NCBI GenBank assembly: GCA_003255025.1
Contig: QANY01000113.1
Span: forward strand, 1-64,000
Direction: 5' to 3'
Source of the DNA: Datisca glomerata
Lineage: Eukaryota > Streptophyta > Magnoliopsida > Cucurbitales > Datiscaceae
Length of the DNA: 64,000 nucleotides
Made by a program: the position numbers and the translations under genes. Positions within the stretch are counted from its first letter, which is position 1. The number at the start of each line of letters is the position of its first letter. Positions 1 through 10,640 of this stretch are shown piece after piece. Below the pieces are notes generated by a model, which saw only the letters and a program-made list of their open reading frames with translations, searched no databases and was not told the origin of the DNA.

Positions 1-88
1 CCCCGCGCCACACCCACAGGGGCCCCGCGCCACACCCACAGGGGCCCCGCGCCACACCCACAGGGGCCCCGCGCCACACCCACAAGGG
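1..88. repeat. GC-rich 22-bp minisatellite, 4 copies
   Basis: Four head-to-tail copies of a 22-bp unit (CCCCGCGCCACACCCACAGG plus GG), the last with a few changes, fill the left edge. The array probably continues outside the window. Its GC content contrasts sharply with the AT-rich surroundings. Confidence 0.95.
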
Positions 89-577
89 CTCCGGACCATA
101 TCCATTATCGAATGAAACTCAAACTCATTAGGGGCGTGTCTCCGTAGATTTGGCCCACAGTTGATTTTGACATCTGATAAAAAATATCAAGTGGAGGAAG
201 ATATATCCAAGTATCTCGACGTCTCAATTGTATCCTGTAAATTAATCTCATTGCAATTACAATGTGATGAATAACACATTAGCATAGCCAACTCAGCAAC
301 ACTCTTAGGCTCTCCTTTCGGTCACACTCCCAACTAACGCAGTATATTCATTATTTGAGAAATTTTTATAAAAGGCCTCTTATAAAAGAAAAAAATGATT
401 TTAGGATCATTTTTTTTACAAAAATTACTACTTTTATAGCGAAAAATACTAAATTTCCATTTTAGTTAAAAAAAATTTATGGTTTAACGAGTGTAAGTTT
501 TAATGGTAGAATAGACCAGGATCTAAAAGTAATTTTTTACTAGACTACGATCTAGCCAGGCATTCCAGTCTTCTTCT
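89..577. other. Unassigned AT-rich intergenic DNA
   Basis: No convincing coding region, RNA gene or repeat boundary is visible. There are short hairpins near 380-420 (TATAAAAGGCCTCTTATAAA-like and ATGATTTTAGGATCAT-like). Confidence 0.5.
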
Positions 578-819
578 TTATTCAAAGGATTTTTTGTTAA
601 TGTAGACCTCTACACTAACCATTTTATAAAATAGATCATTACACTAATTTTTGCTTACCCTGACCTTTGGCCTACCTTCAATTCAAAATCAGCTTGTGAA
701 GTTATAAAAAAAACCTTCACGAATTCCAAATGACGATTTGAAAAAAAAGTTATGATTACACGAAACTCCACCCATTCGTGTGCCTCACTTGTATTACCCT
801 AATTTCTCTCTAATTGTTA

Positions 820-890
820 CTATCTCTCTCTCTCTCTCAAATTCGTAGCATCTCTCTCTCTCTCAAAGTCGTAGCATCTCTCTCTCTGAA
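820..890 (+). repeat. CT microsatellite embedded in a ~27-bp repeat
   Basis: Runs of TCTCTC are separated by a repeated AAATTCGTAGCA / AAAGTCGTAGCA spacer, giving about three imperfect units. It lies just inside MULE I and upstream of the DUF1985 remnant, where a 5' UTR would sit. Confidence 0.8.
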
Positions 891-1210
891 AATCCTTGAG
901 TCTTCGTCTCCCACAGCAAGGTAAAACGACAATGTAAGTTTCCGGGTTCCTGAGTTATTGTTCTCGATTCTTAGGTGTTTTTTTAGTTTCTGAGGTGTTT
1001 TTTCTGGGTTTCTAAGGGATTTTCTCAGTTTCTGAGGGGTTTTTCCTGTATTTCTGTGATTCTATTTTTCGTGGATGTCCGAATCATAACAAGGTTTTTT
1101 TGGGTTTGTAACATTTTTTCGTGGATTTGTGAGTTTTTTTCTCTTGGGTTTCTGAGTATTTTTCGGAGTTTCTAAGGTTCTGGTCTTGGTGGATGTCTAT
1201 TTTCTGGGTT

Positions 1211-1634
1211 ATACGAGGGTAGTGTAAGTCTCGTGTAGACTACAGGAGGACTACACGAAGTCGTGTAAGCTTCGTGTAGGCTACACACAGAACTATACGA
1301 GGTCGTGTAAGCCTCGTGTAGCCTATAGGAGGCCTACACCAGGATCATGTAAGCCTCGTGTAGGCGATACGAGGACTACACGAGGGTCGCGTAAGCCTCT
1401 TGTAGGCTATATGAGGAATACACCATGATCGTGTAAGTCTCATGTAGGCAACACAAGGACTACACGAGAATCGTGTAAGTCTCGTGTAGGCAACACGAGG
1501 ACTACACGAGGGTCGTGTAAGCCTCGTGTAGGCTACACAAGGACTACACAAGGGTCATGTAAGCCTCGTGTAGTCGACATGAGGAATACACCAAGATCGT
1601 GTACCCCTCCTGTAGACTACACGAGGGTCGTGTG
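1211..1634. repeat. 42-bp tandem array of self-complementary CTACACGA/TCGTGTAG units
   Basis: About ten copies of a 42-bp period are visible; the TACACGAG-type step recurs at 1377, 1419, 1461 and 1503. Each unit contains the inverted half-sites CTACACGA and TCGTGTAG separated by about 3 bases, so single units can form hairpins. The array immediately precedes the DUF1985 remnant. Arrays of the same half-sites recur at 2764-2812, 3800-3965 and 5295-5830 in the same element. Confidence 0.9.
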
Positions 1635-1667
1635 ATATTATGTTTACCTTGAATATTCTACAGGTTA

Positions 1668-2250
1668 TGGCTTCATAAAATATGCGATTAAGATACGTCC
1701 ATGGCGTTAATACAATTTCAAAAGCAAGCGTCAAATGTAAAGTGAAATACCCACTACATAGAGGTTATCAAGACCAAGCTGACAGCTCATAAACTCTCCC
1801 TATTTAGGAAGGCATGCTTTGGTCATCTCCTTGATCTCCCATCCTAAAATTTTCAGCAACTATCTACCACCAGGTGATGGACAGGGAGATCGAATATGTC
1901 AACGACACACTCCATCTGAGGAGAAAATCTGGTTTGTTGCCAATGAGGAATCACTATGCTTCTCCAGGAAGGAGTTTGGTCAAGCCCGGGATGAGAAGAA
2001 GACTCGTGGCCCCAACAGGCTCTATGATCTGTACTTTCCCATAGCCTAATCAATAACCATGGCCGAGTTGGAGGAGAAGTTTAAAAACTTTGAATATAAG
2101 TCAGATTCTGATGGGGTCAAGATGGCTCTGATTTATTTGCTAGAGCATTTTGTGTTTGGGGGGGAACCGTACCCTAATTAAGAAAATATGGTTAATTTTG
2201 GTTGACGACCTTGAAACGTTCAACCAATAACCGTGGGGAGGGCTCTCGTT
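1668..2250 (+). pseudogene. DUF1985-domain gene remnant (MULE-borne)
   Basis: Translated pieces match the transposon-associated DUF1985 domain that usually precedes a Ulp1 (C48) protease in plant MULEs. A start-like ATGGCTTCATAAAA at 1668 already carries a stop. Around 1790-1850 the frame reads like LFRKACFGHLLDLPS. Around 2060-2150 it reads ELEEKFKNF, then VKMALIYLLEH, and near 2195-2240 a VDDLETFN-like stretch. The pieces lie in different frames and are separated by stops, so the gene is dead. No Ulp1 catalytic domain is visible downstream; its place is taken by GAA-rich DNA. Confidence 0.7.
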
Positions 2251-2763
2251 CTCCAAAATAATGAAATCATTATTAGCTGTGAAGAATACAAAAGCTATTT
2301 TTGGTTATCTTAAATATCAAGAAAAAACAAATAAAACACATAAATCCCCCGCTGGTATAATTTATTTAATTTTATGTAGTGATATATTGAATTATTATAT
2401 GCTGAATACTGAATTACTCTCTTTTGTTTAATTGGGCATGAGTATTTGAAATTATCCCCCTAGTGGATAGTTTGTATGGTAACTGGGTTTCGACCAAGGT
2501 GGCAAGGATTCTCAAGTGGTGTCCGACCACAATAGTATTGATTGAGAATATTCAAAAATAAATTTGTTCGAAGGAGAATTCATGTCGGTGAATTATGTTG
2601 ACAAATTAATTTATATTACTTTGACATATACTGATTTATATTTTTTTTATGTTTAGTTGACAATTCTTTCCTTGGTCCCTAGGAAGGAGGAAGAAGAAAA
2701 AAGCATCTTGAGAGAATGTATATTCAAAATCATTTTCTACCCTTCTTCTTCTTGAACAAGGAT

Positions 2764-2812
2764 CTTGTGTAGTCATCGTGTAGTCTACATGAGGTCTGTG
2801 TAACCAATCTGT
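2764..2812. repeat. Short copy of the CGTGTAG repeat
   Basis: GTGTAGTCATCGTGTAGTCT and following bases carry the same half-sites as the large arrays in MULE I, in a single short block. Confidence 0.6.
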
Positions 2813-3164
2813 AGCCACCTTTTTCTGTTTTGTCTGCTTAATATTACATATTTTTTTAGTCGACGCCTCATCCGTCAATCTTTCCAATAGAAGATAAGGC
2901 TAATGATGAGGAAGAGGCCATTGAAAAATAGAGGAGAAGAATGTTATGTCTAAGAAGTTTAGTGGGCATGAAAATTAGGTGAGGAAATGTCTGATTGGAA
3001 TGGACCAAAAAATCACTTCAATGGTCAAGAATATTTTGTTCAAGCAATCAGACATTTCCTTTACAATTTTTTAAATTAAAATTTTGATGGATCATTTGGT
3101 AACATCGAGGTCAGATGATTACTCATTTTATCCTCGATCTGCCATGATGATGGCTAGCGATGGG

Positions 3165-3595
3165 GAGGAGACGGAGATTAGGAAGGAAGTGAAAAAAAAT
3201 GAAGAAAGAGAAGGATGAAAAAGAAGAAGATATGATAGTGAAGGAAGAAGAAGAGGAGATGGTAGAGAGGGAAGAAGAACAAAAATAAAAAGAAGAAAAG
3301 GTCGAAGAAAAGGAAGAACAGAAGAAAGGTAATAAGGAGTGGGAAGGTGAAAAGAAAGAAGATGAAGAAAAACAGAAGAGAAAAAAGAAATAGAAAATTA
3401 AATGGAAGAGAAAACAGAAAAAGAAGAAAAAACAGAAGAAGGAAAAGAAGAAGAAAAAAGAAAAAAAAACAAAAAACAAAAGCGGAAGAAGAAGAAGAAG
3501 AAACAAAAAAAGAAGAACAAAAGGTTGTATCAATAATATTTACATTGATGGATTCGATTCGATCAACGGAGCAGTCCAACGATGGAGAAGAATAA
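3165..3595 (+). repeat. GAA-rich low-complexity tract
   Basis: Over 400 bp are almost pure purine (GAAGAA, AAAGAA, GGAAG). On the + strand this gives broken Lys/Glu-rich frames; on the - strand it gives Phe/Ser-rich shadows. In DUF1985/Ulp1 MULE genes a charged low-complexity linker is common, so this may be a decayed linker of the upstream DUF1985 gene. That link is inference. Confidence 0.75.
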
Positions 3596-3597
3596 GA

Positions 3598-5147
3598 GTT
3601 CGTCTGTCTTTGTATTTAGCTTTTAAGGCGGTTGCATCAACAATAATGACATGCCGCGTACAGCTAAATATCCATGAAGAAAGGGTCCAAGAGTCATGAA
3701 AAAATATTTAAAGTGATCCTGCTCATCGGTCTCTATATGTGTTGTTGTTCCTGAAAAAATATTAAATATTGATGTATCAAAATCGGCAGAGTACATAGTG
3801 TATAGGTGGGTACATGAGATCTGTGTAACCACGGTGTAGACTACACGATACTATACGAGATCTGTGTAACCATCGTGTAAATTACACGATGACTGCGTGA
3901 GGTCCGTGTAACCATCGTGTAGACTACACGATGACAACATGAGGCTTGGGTACTACTCGTGTGGACATTATGATGACAAAATAAAAAATAAGTACATGAA
4001 TTTTTTTATTCTAACATGTGACAATATGCTGGGAGCATCCTATAGTTGTCTTCAGGAGACCCTCGAACTAATTCCAATGCATATTTTCTAACCCTCCATG
4101 CCTTATGGTAACCTATGTTGACATCGAAATCAAGCCGGACATCTTCAATTATATCTTTTGGCCTATATATACCTCCGACACTCGTGTATTTGGACCGTAT
4201 AGAATGACCAATCAATGAATATGTAGCCCGATGGTGTTCATGCTCGATAATTCAAATGTGCATGTATATGTATTGATGAACTTTGTAACTTTGAAGTATG
4301 GACAATTTTTCAATTTTATGCCCTGTAACCTCCATTGACATGTTTTCACAACACATACAAGTGCCAATATTGACTGTTTTGACTTGAAGATATGAAACTC
4401 AAAATTTCTCCAGATGGCCATTATACAGGCAATTTTAAGCAGCTCGGCTTTATCACTGTATAAATCATCCATATTTATTGTGTCTAATATACGCTGATTC
4501 AAATCAGATTGTTGCTCACTGGACCCAAGACGTTGTTCATTCAAATCAGGTTGTGATGGAAATGGACAAGTGGTCTTGGGCTCAAGACCAGTATTCAAGT
4601 CTGGAATTGTTGTACGGTCATCTCCATTGATGGTTTCATCATGGTCATCTCCACAGATTGCATCATCATACGCCCCCTGATCAAAATCGTCATCATCATC
4701 TCCATCAAAGTCGACATCCTCATCATCGAAAACATTATAATCGTCATGATCAAAAATATCATCATCATGATAAATCCTTTCAAAATGATCAAGACACTCA
4801 AAGCGAGGAATGCTTTCATGTAGAGGTTGTCGTGACATTTGTGTTTCAGGAACCTATCTTTGGTAAAACCCTATAGTCGTGACATTGTAGTTTGAGGAAC
4901 TGAGCTTTGAGATGAAAAAAATTTTAGGTTTGGTACTTACAAATAGTGGGCTTCTGAGTGATTCTGATCCATTCTCCTTAACAAAAAATTGTAAATCTCT
5001 ATCTTTTAAAATTTCAGTAGGAGGGCGGGGCGCATAGCTTCTATAAAAAAATTTGATGAACACATCATATTTTGACGGGTCTATTTGGAGTTCTTCATGC
5101 AATATACCTAGCAGCTTGTGGTAAGTGCAGTTAGTATATATCTCCAA
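3598..5147 (-). pseudogene. mudrA-type MULE transposase, N-terminal part
   Basis: Read right to left. 5147-4854 gives a PB1-like N-terminal domain typical of plant MULE transposases (MEIYTNCTYHKLLGILHEEL). 4838-4212 gives an Asp-rich acidic linker, then the MuDR DNA-binding region (LVCVVKTCQWRLQGIKL, FKVTKF..HTC). 4215-4006 gives the conserved helical block (KDIIEDVRLDFDVNIGYHKAWR, then ALELVRGSPEDNY). After a break filled by a repeat array, 3832-3598 continues with THIETDEQDHFKYFFMTLG. A one-base shift then leads to HVIIVDATALKAKYKD, the segment holding the first catalytic Asp. The rest of the DDE domain and the SWIM zinc finger are missing. The repeat array inside could lie in an intron or be a later insertion. 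Confidence 0.8.
3800..3965. repeat. Self-complementary CGTGTAG array inside the transposase remnant
   Basis: Four to five units of GTAACCATCGTGTAGACTAC-type sequence with CTACACGATG complements. They interrupt the transposase between the ALELVRGSPEDNY block and the THIETDEQ block. Confidence 0.8.
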
Positions 5148-5294
5148 TAATTTGGTCTTTCCTCCACTAAAAGATCATGTTGTACCTTTTTTCACCCAAC
5201 CTCCATCATGCATTACAAAACTTCAAAGTTCAGACATATCTGTATGTACATCAATGAAGGAAGTTAGTACAAGAAGAATACATAATGAAATGGA

Positions 5295-5830
5295 ATATTA
5301 CACGATGATCGTGTAGCCATCGTGTAGTGTGCACGAGGCTTTCACAGGCATCATGTAGTGCACACGAGATTTTCACGGGCATCGTATAGTGTACACGAGG
5401 CCTTCACGAGTATCGTGTAGTGTACACGAAGCCTTCACGATGATCGATAGATCTCGTGTACTGTAATAAGCCCTACACGATGATCGTGTAGTGTAATTGT
5501 GTAATATACACGAGGACTGCACAATGATTGTGTAGTTCCGTCGTGTAGTGTACACGAGGACTACACGAGGATCGTGTAGTGTACACGAGGAGTACACGAT
5601 CATCATGTGGTCATCTCTACACTACACGATGATCAGGTAGTCCTTGATTAGTGTAATAGATGTTGCGTGATGCTCATGAACTGCTGAAAAAGTTCCTGAT
5701 GCATTACACGATGATGGTGTAGTGTGCACAAGTCCTACACGAGGCTCGCGTACCCTGCGTGTAGTCTACACAATGACTACACGAGGATCGTTTAGACCTT
5801 ATTTTACACTACACCATCATCTTGTAGTGA
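5295..5830. repeat. Self-complementary CGTGTAGTGTACACGAGG array
   Basis: Many units with a period near 31 bp are seen (ATCGTGTAGTGTACACGAGG), including TGTACA-centred palindromes and CTACACGATGATCGTGTAG hairpin units. It lies between the transposase start and the right terminal repeat of MULE I, mirroring the array at the left side. Confidence 0.88.
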
Positions 5831-6281
5831 TCCTCTACAATAAATGAATTTCAAACAACATTCCAGAAAGAAGAAAATAAATAAATATTCTTAGAAAAAT
5901 CATGAAAATGAAAAACCCATGAAAGAAGAAAGAAGAAAACAAAATTTATACCTCTTCCAGAGAGAAGAACTAGCAATCCTTTGTTGTTGCAGGAAGAAGA
6001 AGAAGACGAAGAAAAACATGAAGAGGAAAATGAAGAGGTAGTCGAAAAAAATGAAAAACGAAGAAGGAAAAATAGGGTGGGTAGGGAGGTATTGAATGTT
6101 AAGTGAGTATATCATGACATTTGATCGGACAATTTGTACGAATAACAATGGGATAAAATATGAAAAAATGAAGAAAAAATGAGCTCATAGATTAGAGTGA
6201 GTGAAAATTAGTATAATGATCTATTTCTATAAAATAGTTAGGGTAATGTTCTACTTTAACGAAAAAAAACCCTTTTTCAAA

Positions 6282-6484
6282 AAGCCTGATTTCGTTGGTA
6301 TTAATTTGGTTTTTTCTAATATCCAATGTAATGCAATTTCTCTTATTAGTTCTCTCTTCTGACTTAATTTCTCTTGTTGAATTCTTCTGACCCCCCACAA
6401 AATCTGTGCTCCTCCTTTCCTCTCTGTCACCTCCTCCTTGAAATCCTCCTCCTTTGTGGAGGAGCCTTTCAGGGGCAGCTCAGG

Positions 6485-6532
<48 letters not shown>

Positions 6533-6990
6533 GGTTATGGGGTTTGCTCTGCTTTTTAGCGTAGATCTGCAGAATAATTCAACACTTCTTTCCTTTTGCT
6601 CTTCTATGTCTGTTTGTCTCCCTGGAAAACTCTTCGGAACAAGCACAAAATTCAAACTTATCACATAAATCCACATCAAATAAACCCAACTTGCTTAATC
6701 GCAGAAACAGTAAACAGCGTACACGGTATATATCCCAAATCCTCAATCGATTTTATTCTCTCTTTCGAACTCCAAGTTTCTCAGCTGCCAAACAAATCGT
6801 ATACCCAGGAGAGGACTCTCATAGAAAAAAACGACAAAAACTTTTATTTTTTAATATGGAAACATTTAACTTTTTTCTTTTCTTGTGTTATTCAATTGGA
6901 TAAAAAATAATTTGTCGTTTAAAAAACTGGGTTTCTTTTGTTTATTTGTTAGCAGGCGTTCTTTTGCACAGATCTCTAACGACGGAAAAC
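6282..6990 (+). promoter_or_regulatory. Upstream region and probable 5' UTR of the 6991 gene
   Basis: This region lies between the right MULE I target site and the ATG. It holds a CT-rich stretch typical of plant 5' leaders (6486-6531) and a plausible intron end, TTTGTTAGCAG at about 6946-6956, followed by 34 bases to the ATG. A 5' UTR intron is therefore likely, but its donor is not fixed. Confidence 0.5.
6486..6531 (+). repeat. (CT)n microsatellite
   Basis: About 23 uninterrupted CT dinucleotides sit in the presumed 5' leader of the downstream gene. Confidence 0.97.
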
Positions 6991-7974
6991 ATGAAGAGGT
7001 GTGCTTACGAGCAGAACGCCATGGCAGCCTACGAGGAGATGAGGATGGATTCAATGGTTTGCCCAAAACCACGTCGCTTTGGGATCCCAAATCTCTCCCT
7101 TAACGACCACATGAGACCCTTTCGATTCCCCATCAAGTATGTTAACCCTTCCCTCTTCGTCTTCCACTCCTTTTTTTTAATCTGTTTTGAATAACAGTGA
7201 GAGTAAAATTAATTTCTTCTTCAATTCATATTTTCTGACTCTCTCTCTTTTTACTTACTTCGAAAAAAGGCATCTAGAAACTGGAGATTCAAAAGAAGTG
7301 GCTGAATTGGATATTATTCTCACTAAGGTATTGATCTCCGCTCCTTTGGTGATGTGAAAATGAGTGGTCAGATAATGTGAAACTAAGCAAAGCAACATTT
7401 TCTTGTGTGAAATTCTAAATATTCGAAGACCTGTTTAGTAATTGCGTTTACATTATTGATCGATGAACTTTTTTTTATATAGCTTTTTATGTCAAATAAT
7501 GAGAAACAAAAACAAAAACTCAACCGAGACGTGCCTTAAATCTCATCTCTTGCTCAACAAATGTATTTTTTGTTTGTTTCCTGAGAAAGTTTTGTACTTT
7601 TCATATTGGGTATTTTGATTTCTTACCTTATTATATGCCCAAAATCCTTGACCATTTTCTTTCCAGAGTTAATAAAAATAAATAATTTTCTCCAGGAATA
7701 TACTGCTGAGAAATTCTGTAACCAAATAGCCATATCTCCACCATTTTTCTCTGGATCACCACCCATCAGAGTTTCAAACCCTGTAATCCAAGATGAGCAA
7801 TTTGACAGTAAAAACATTAATCAGTTCTATCAACCACCACCACCATCCCCATCCTCCTCTACTCGTAAAGGCGGATTCGTTTGGTCAAAATATGGGCACC
7901 AGCAGGCGGCGATTCGAGTGGAGGGGTTTGATTGTAGGGATAGAAGGACTTGCAGCATCTCTGCTGTGGCTTAG
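6991..7974 (+). CDS. Small conserved plant protein of unknown function, 160 aa
   Basis: Three exons join in frame: 6991-7136, 7270-7327 and 7696-7974 (TAG stop). The donors are AA|GTATGT and AAG|GTATTG; the acceptors are AAAAAG|G and TTCTCCAG|G. The ATG was chosen because it opens the conserved-looking block MKRCAYEQNAMAAYEEMRMD, followed by VCPKPRR. Exon 3 contains SPPFFSGSPPIRVSNPVIQD, a Pro/Ser stretch, and a C-terminal block with AIRVEGFDC and CSISAVA. I recall plant proteins with this SPPFFSGSPPSR...NPL pattern and a basic, low-complexity C-terminus, all uncharacterised. There is no signal peptide or membrane segment. The function is unknown. The gene looks intact: open frame, clean splice sites and no neighbouring partner. 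MULE I lies about 700 bp upstream. Confidence 0.8.
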
Positions 7975-8240
7975 ATGATGATGAAAATTCAGAGAGAGGG
8001 ATGAGGTCAGGTTTTTTGTGTAATATTTTGTACATAGAAGTGTTAATTTAGTTGAATGATGTTGTTTTTGTGATATAAATCTCCGAAAGAGAGGTTTATT
8101 GGTTTTATGTAATTAAGATGAAGGAAACTGGTTTGTGTCTTGAAGAAATAAAGAAGACAGTGAGTCAGAAGTGAAGGTTTTTTGTAATATTAGTATCCGC
8201 CTCTCACTCTAGTTCTTCCTTTGTAATTGTTCTTTGGAGG
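7975..8240 (+). other. Probable 3' UTR of the 6991 gene
   Basis: T-rich DNA follows the TAG, with several possible poly(A) contexts (GAAATAAAGAAGA near 8145, TTTTTGTAATATTAG near 8180). No other gene is visible. Confidence 0.45.
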
Positions 8241-8394
8241 AAATGAGTACTACTAATCTTTGGCATTGTGAAATTCCCTTACCATGATAATTCTAGATTT
8301 CACTTATTCAAAGGCCTAAACCATTTTTTGGTTGTTGTTTTTTCCAAATTATGAGTACGAGGGAGGCTAGCAACACTCATTTGGACACTCACTC

Positions 8395-8945
8395 TATAAA
8401 TGTGACATATGTCATTTTTTTTTATTTTCATTGAAGTTGTCAAAATTGACAAAGCATTAGGGTATGGTTTTTAGTTTTATTTACAAGTTTATCATCACAC
8501 CGTATCTTTTTTGAACTTCTTTATTTTTCTTCATCTTTACTACTTATTTCTTACCTAGAATTAAAATTTATAGATTCTACTTATTTATAATTATGTCATT
8601 ATCTTCTACTTCTTAATTTCTCTCTGGCTATTTTTTTTAAATCAAATTTAGCAATTTTACTTATTAAAATTGCTAAATTTGATTTTAGAAAAAAAAATAG
8701 GATGAACGAAATTGAGAAGATGAACAAAATGACATAATTGTTGTTAAATTTTAATTTAAACAAAAAAAAGGTGGCCTGAGAAATAAGTGGGAGAGTTCAA
8801 AGAAAAACAGAAAGAAGTTGAAGGAGAGAGATGTTTAATGACAAACTTGTAAATAAAATTAAAAGTCATACTTTAGTATTTTCTTCATTTTGACAGTTTT
8901 AATGAACATGTAAAAAATAACCGAAAGTGACTTTCATAATACGTT
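8395..8945. mobile_element. Foldback (MITE-like) element with ~270-bp arms
   Basis: Two arms pair around a centre near 8663. The innermost AAATCAAATTTAGCAATTTT is followed by its complement (8640-8690). Further out, TTTTATTTACAAGTTT at about 8475 pairs with AAACTTGTAAATAAAA at about 8845, and TTGAACTTCTT-like pairs with AGAAGTTGAA-like. No coding sequence lies inside. The sequence CAACACTCATTT flanks it in direct orientation (about 8370 and 8965), which may mark a second partial copy of the same family. Confidence 0.7.
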
Positions 8946-10640
8946 TTTTAAAGTAACATGTTAACAACACTCATTTAAATAGTTATTTAGACATTCTAAC
9001 TCTATTAAGTGCATTTTTTAAAAACTTAAGTTATTTTTCAAAATATGTTTTGAAAGATCAATAAATATAAAAAAATGACTTATGATTTCCAATACTGATA
9101 TGCTGTAAATAAAATATACCAATTTTTCATTAGAGCTTTATTCTGAAAATGCATTTGTCAAATGTTCTTTTTTTTCCATGGTTTTTTCATTAATTAGTAA
9201 ACGAGTGATTACAATATTAAAAGTCACATATCCTCTTATAGTGACACGAACATTAATAGTGTCAAATAGGAAATTGTAACTTACAAAAAGGCTATAGAAC
9301 TGCAATTTAGATCGATGTATATTCTCTATAAACTTTCTGAATGAATATGCTTGAAATTTTTTATGTCGATCATGACCTATCCTTTTTGAAAAAATAGTAA
9401 TGAAAGAACCACAAAAATGTATATGTTAGCACAACACTCTTATTGAAAATTAAAAAAAAAAAATCTTTAGATTTAAGTGTAAACTAACATTTATTAGAAA
9501 AGAAAAATTAAAAAAGAACGATGAAACATTGTCGAAGAAGGAAATCAAATCCCTTTGCCGGTTAGGAGAGGAAACTTTTGAAAATGAAGGTGTGGATTTA
9601 AAACATAGCATCTAGGTCAACCATAGTTAGAAGTTTGTCAAAAACGTGTTTTCATTTTTGTAGATTTACACTTGAAAAATATTTTTGTAAAATTAATCAA
9701 GAGCCAAAAACGAAAAAAGTTGTGATGGTCTTGAACACATTCTTGAGAATACTATAACTCGGCAATATCCAATTTAAAAATCCATTTTGTCTTTTTAAGC
9801 GTGGCAGTATTATCATCTCAATTATAAAAAACTATATACTAATGATTTAAAACAAGCACCACTACGTGGATAAACAAAACAAGCGAATATACCAAAGAAT
9901 CACATATTACTATGTACATTAAGCCGCCGAAGACTAGTTTCTATTTAATAGTTAGTACTTAATTTATAGTTATCCTACTAAACAAAAAAAAAAAAAATTG
10001 GTCACATCATAACATAGCATGAAGAATTTTCATTTGTCAAAATGTCCTATTGCGCTATCCCAGCGCACACATGGATTAGACCCATTCCTCAAATTAAGAG
10101 AGACTGTTTTATCATCTAATAGTTTTGCAAGTGATAAAAAATATATGAGTAAGATTTCAACCCAAAATCAACTTAAATGTCACAATGGGTATATAAATAC
10201 AGACAAGTTTTCATCCACAATCGGTATAGAATAACATCGTTTAACATCCCACCTCACATGGAGCGTGTCATGAGATAAGCAGGTGCAGAAAGAGATAAAA
10301 CCAAACCTCTGATACAACCAAGCCTAAGACATGACACAACCAAACTCTGATACAATGTCAAAATCTAACCTAAAATTATAAGCACAAACAGATTATCATC
10401 CACGGTTGATATATGAGATAACATCTCTTAAGGTCGTTGAGGTGCGTGCATGACGGAAGCGTTTGGCGCTTAGCCATTTAAAAAAATTAAACATTCAATA
10501 AAAATCGAATCTTTTAATAAAACAAAAATTGCGCAATGCCACGATACAAAAAAAATACTTTTTATTGAAAATTATTTTCAATCACTCAGGATCCATTATA
10601 TATTAATATATTAAATTTATAACATAGAAGGTTAAGAATC
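8946..10640. other. AT-rich intergenic DNA with unclassified repeat traces
   Basis: No gene is supported. Motifs such as AACATCCCACCTCACATGG (about 10238) and repeated CTCTGATACAA resemble the edges of old LTR-type elements, but no pair of LTRs could be matched. Confidence 0.4.

Larger units (their letters stand above)
587..6272. mobile_element. MULE I: Mutator-like element with DUF1985 and mudrA-type remnants
   Basis: Terminal inverted repeats of about 75 bp are visible at 587-661 and 6197-6272. They share GTTAAWGTAGA near the tip and AACYATTTTATA then TAGATCATTAYACTAATTTT inside. The flanks form a 9-bp target duplication, ttattcaaa (578-586) versus tttttcaaa (6273-6281), 8 of 9 matching. 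Mutator-like elements make 9-bp duplications, so the ends look right. Inside are a + strand DUF1985 pseudogene, a - strand mudrA-type transposase pseudogene and several arrays of self-complementary repeats. The transposase lacks its C-terminal half and SWIM finger, so the element is not autonomous. The right end lies about 700 bp upstream of the ATG of the gene at 6991. Confidence 0.85.

Noticed and set aside
1345..1551. 68-codon repeat frame (CSPCVAYTRLTR units)
   Set aside because: It is simply the 42-bp array translated; the unit length is divisible by three.
3123..3579. Long - strand frames of about 135 codons (Phe/Ser-rich)
   Set aside because: They are shadows of the GAA-rich low-complexity tract; composition explains the lack of stops.
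1211..5830. CRISPR-like look of the regularly spaced palindromic units
   Set aside because: Plant nuclear DNA, no unique spacers, no cas genes; the units are tandem repeats within a MULE.
10290..10350. CTCTGATACAA motifs as primer-binding sites
   Set aside because: They differ from the tRNA-Met complement at the key 3' bases and have no retroelement next to them.
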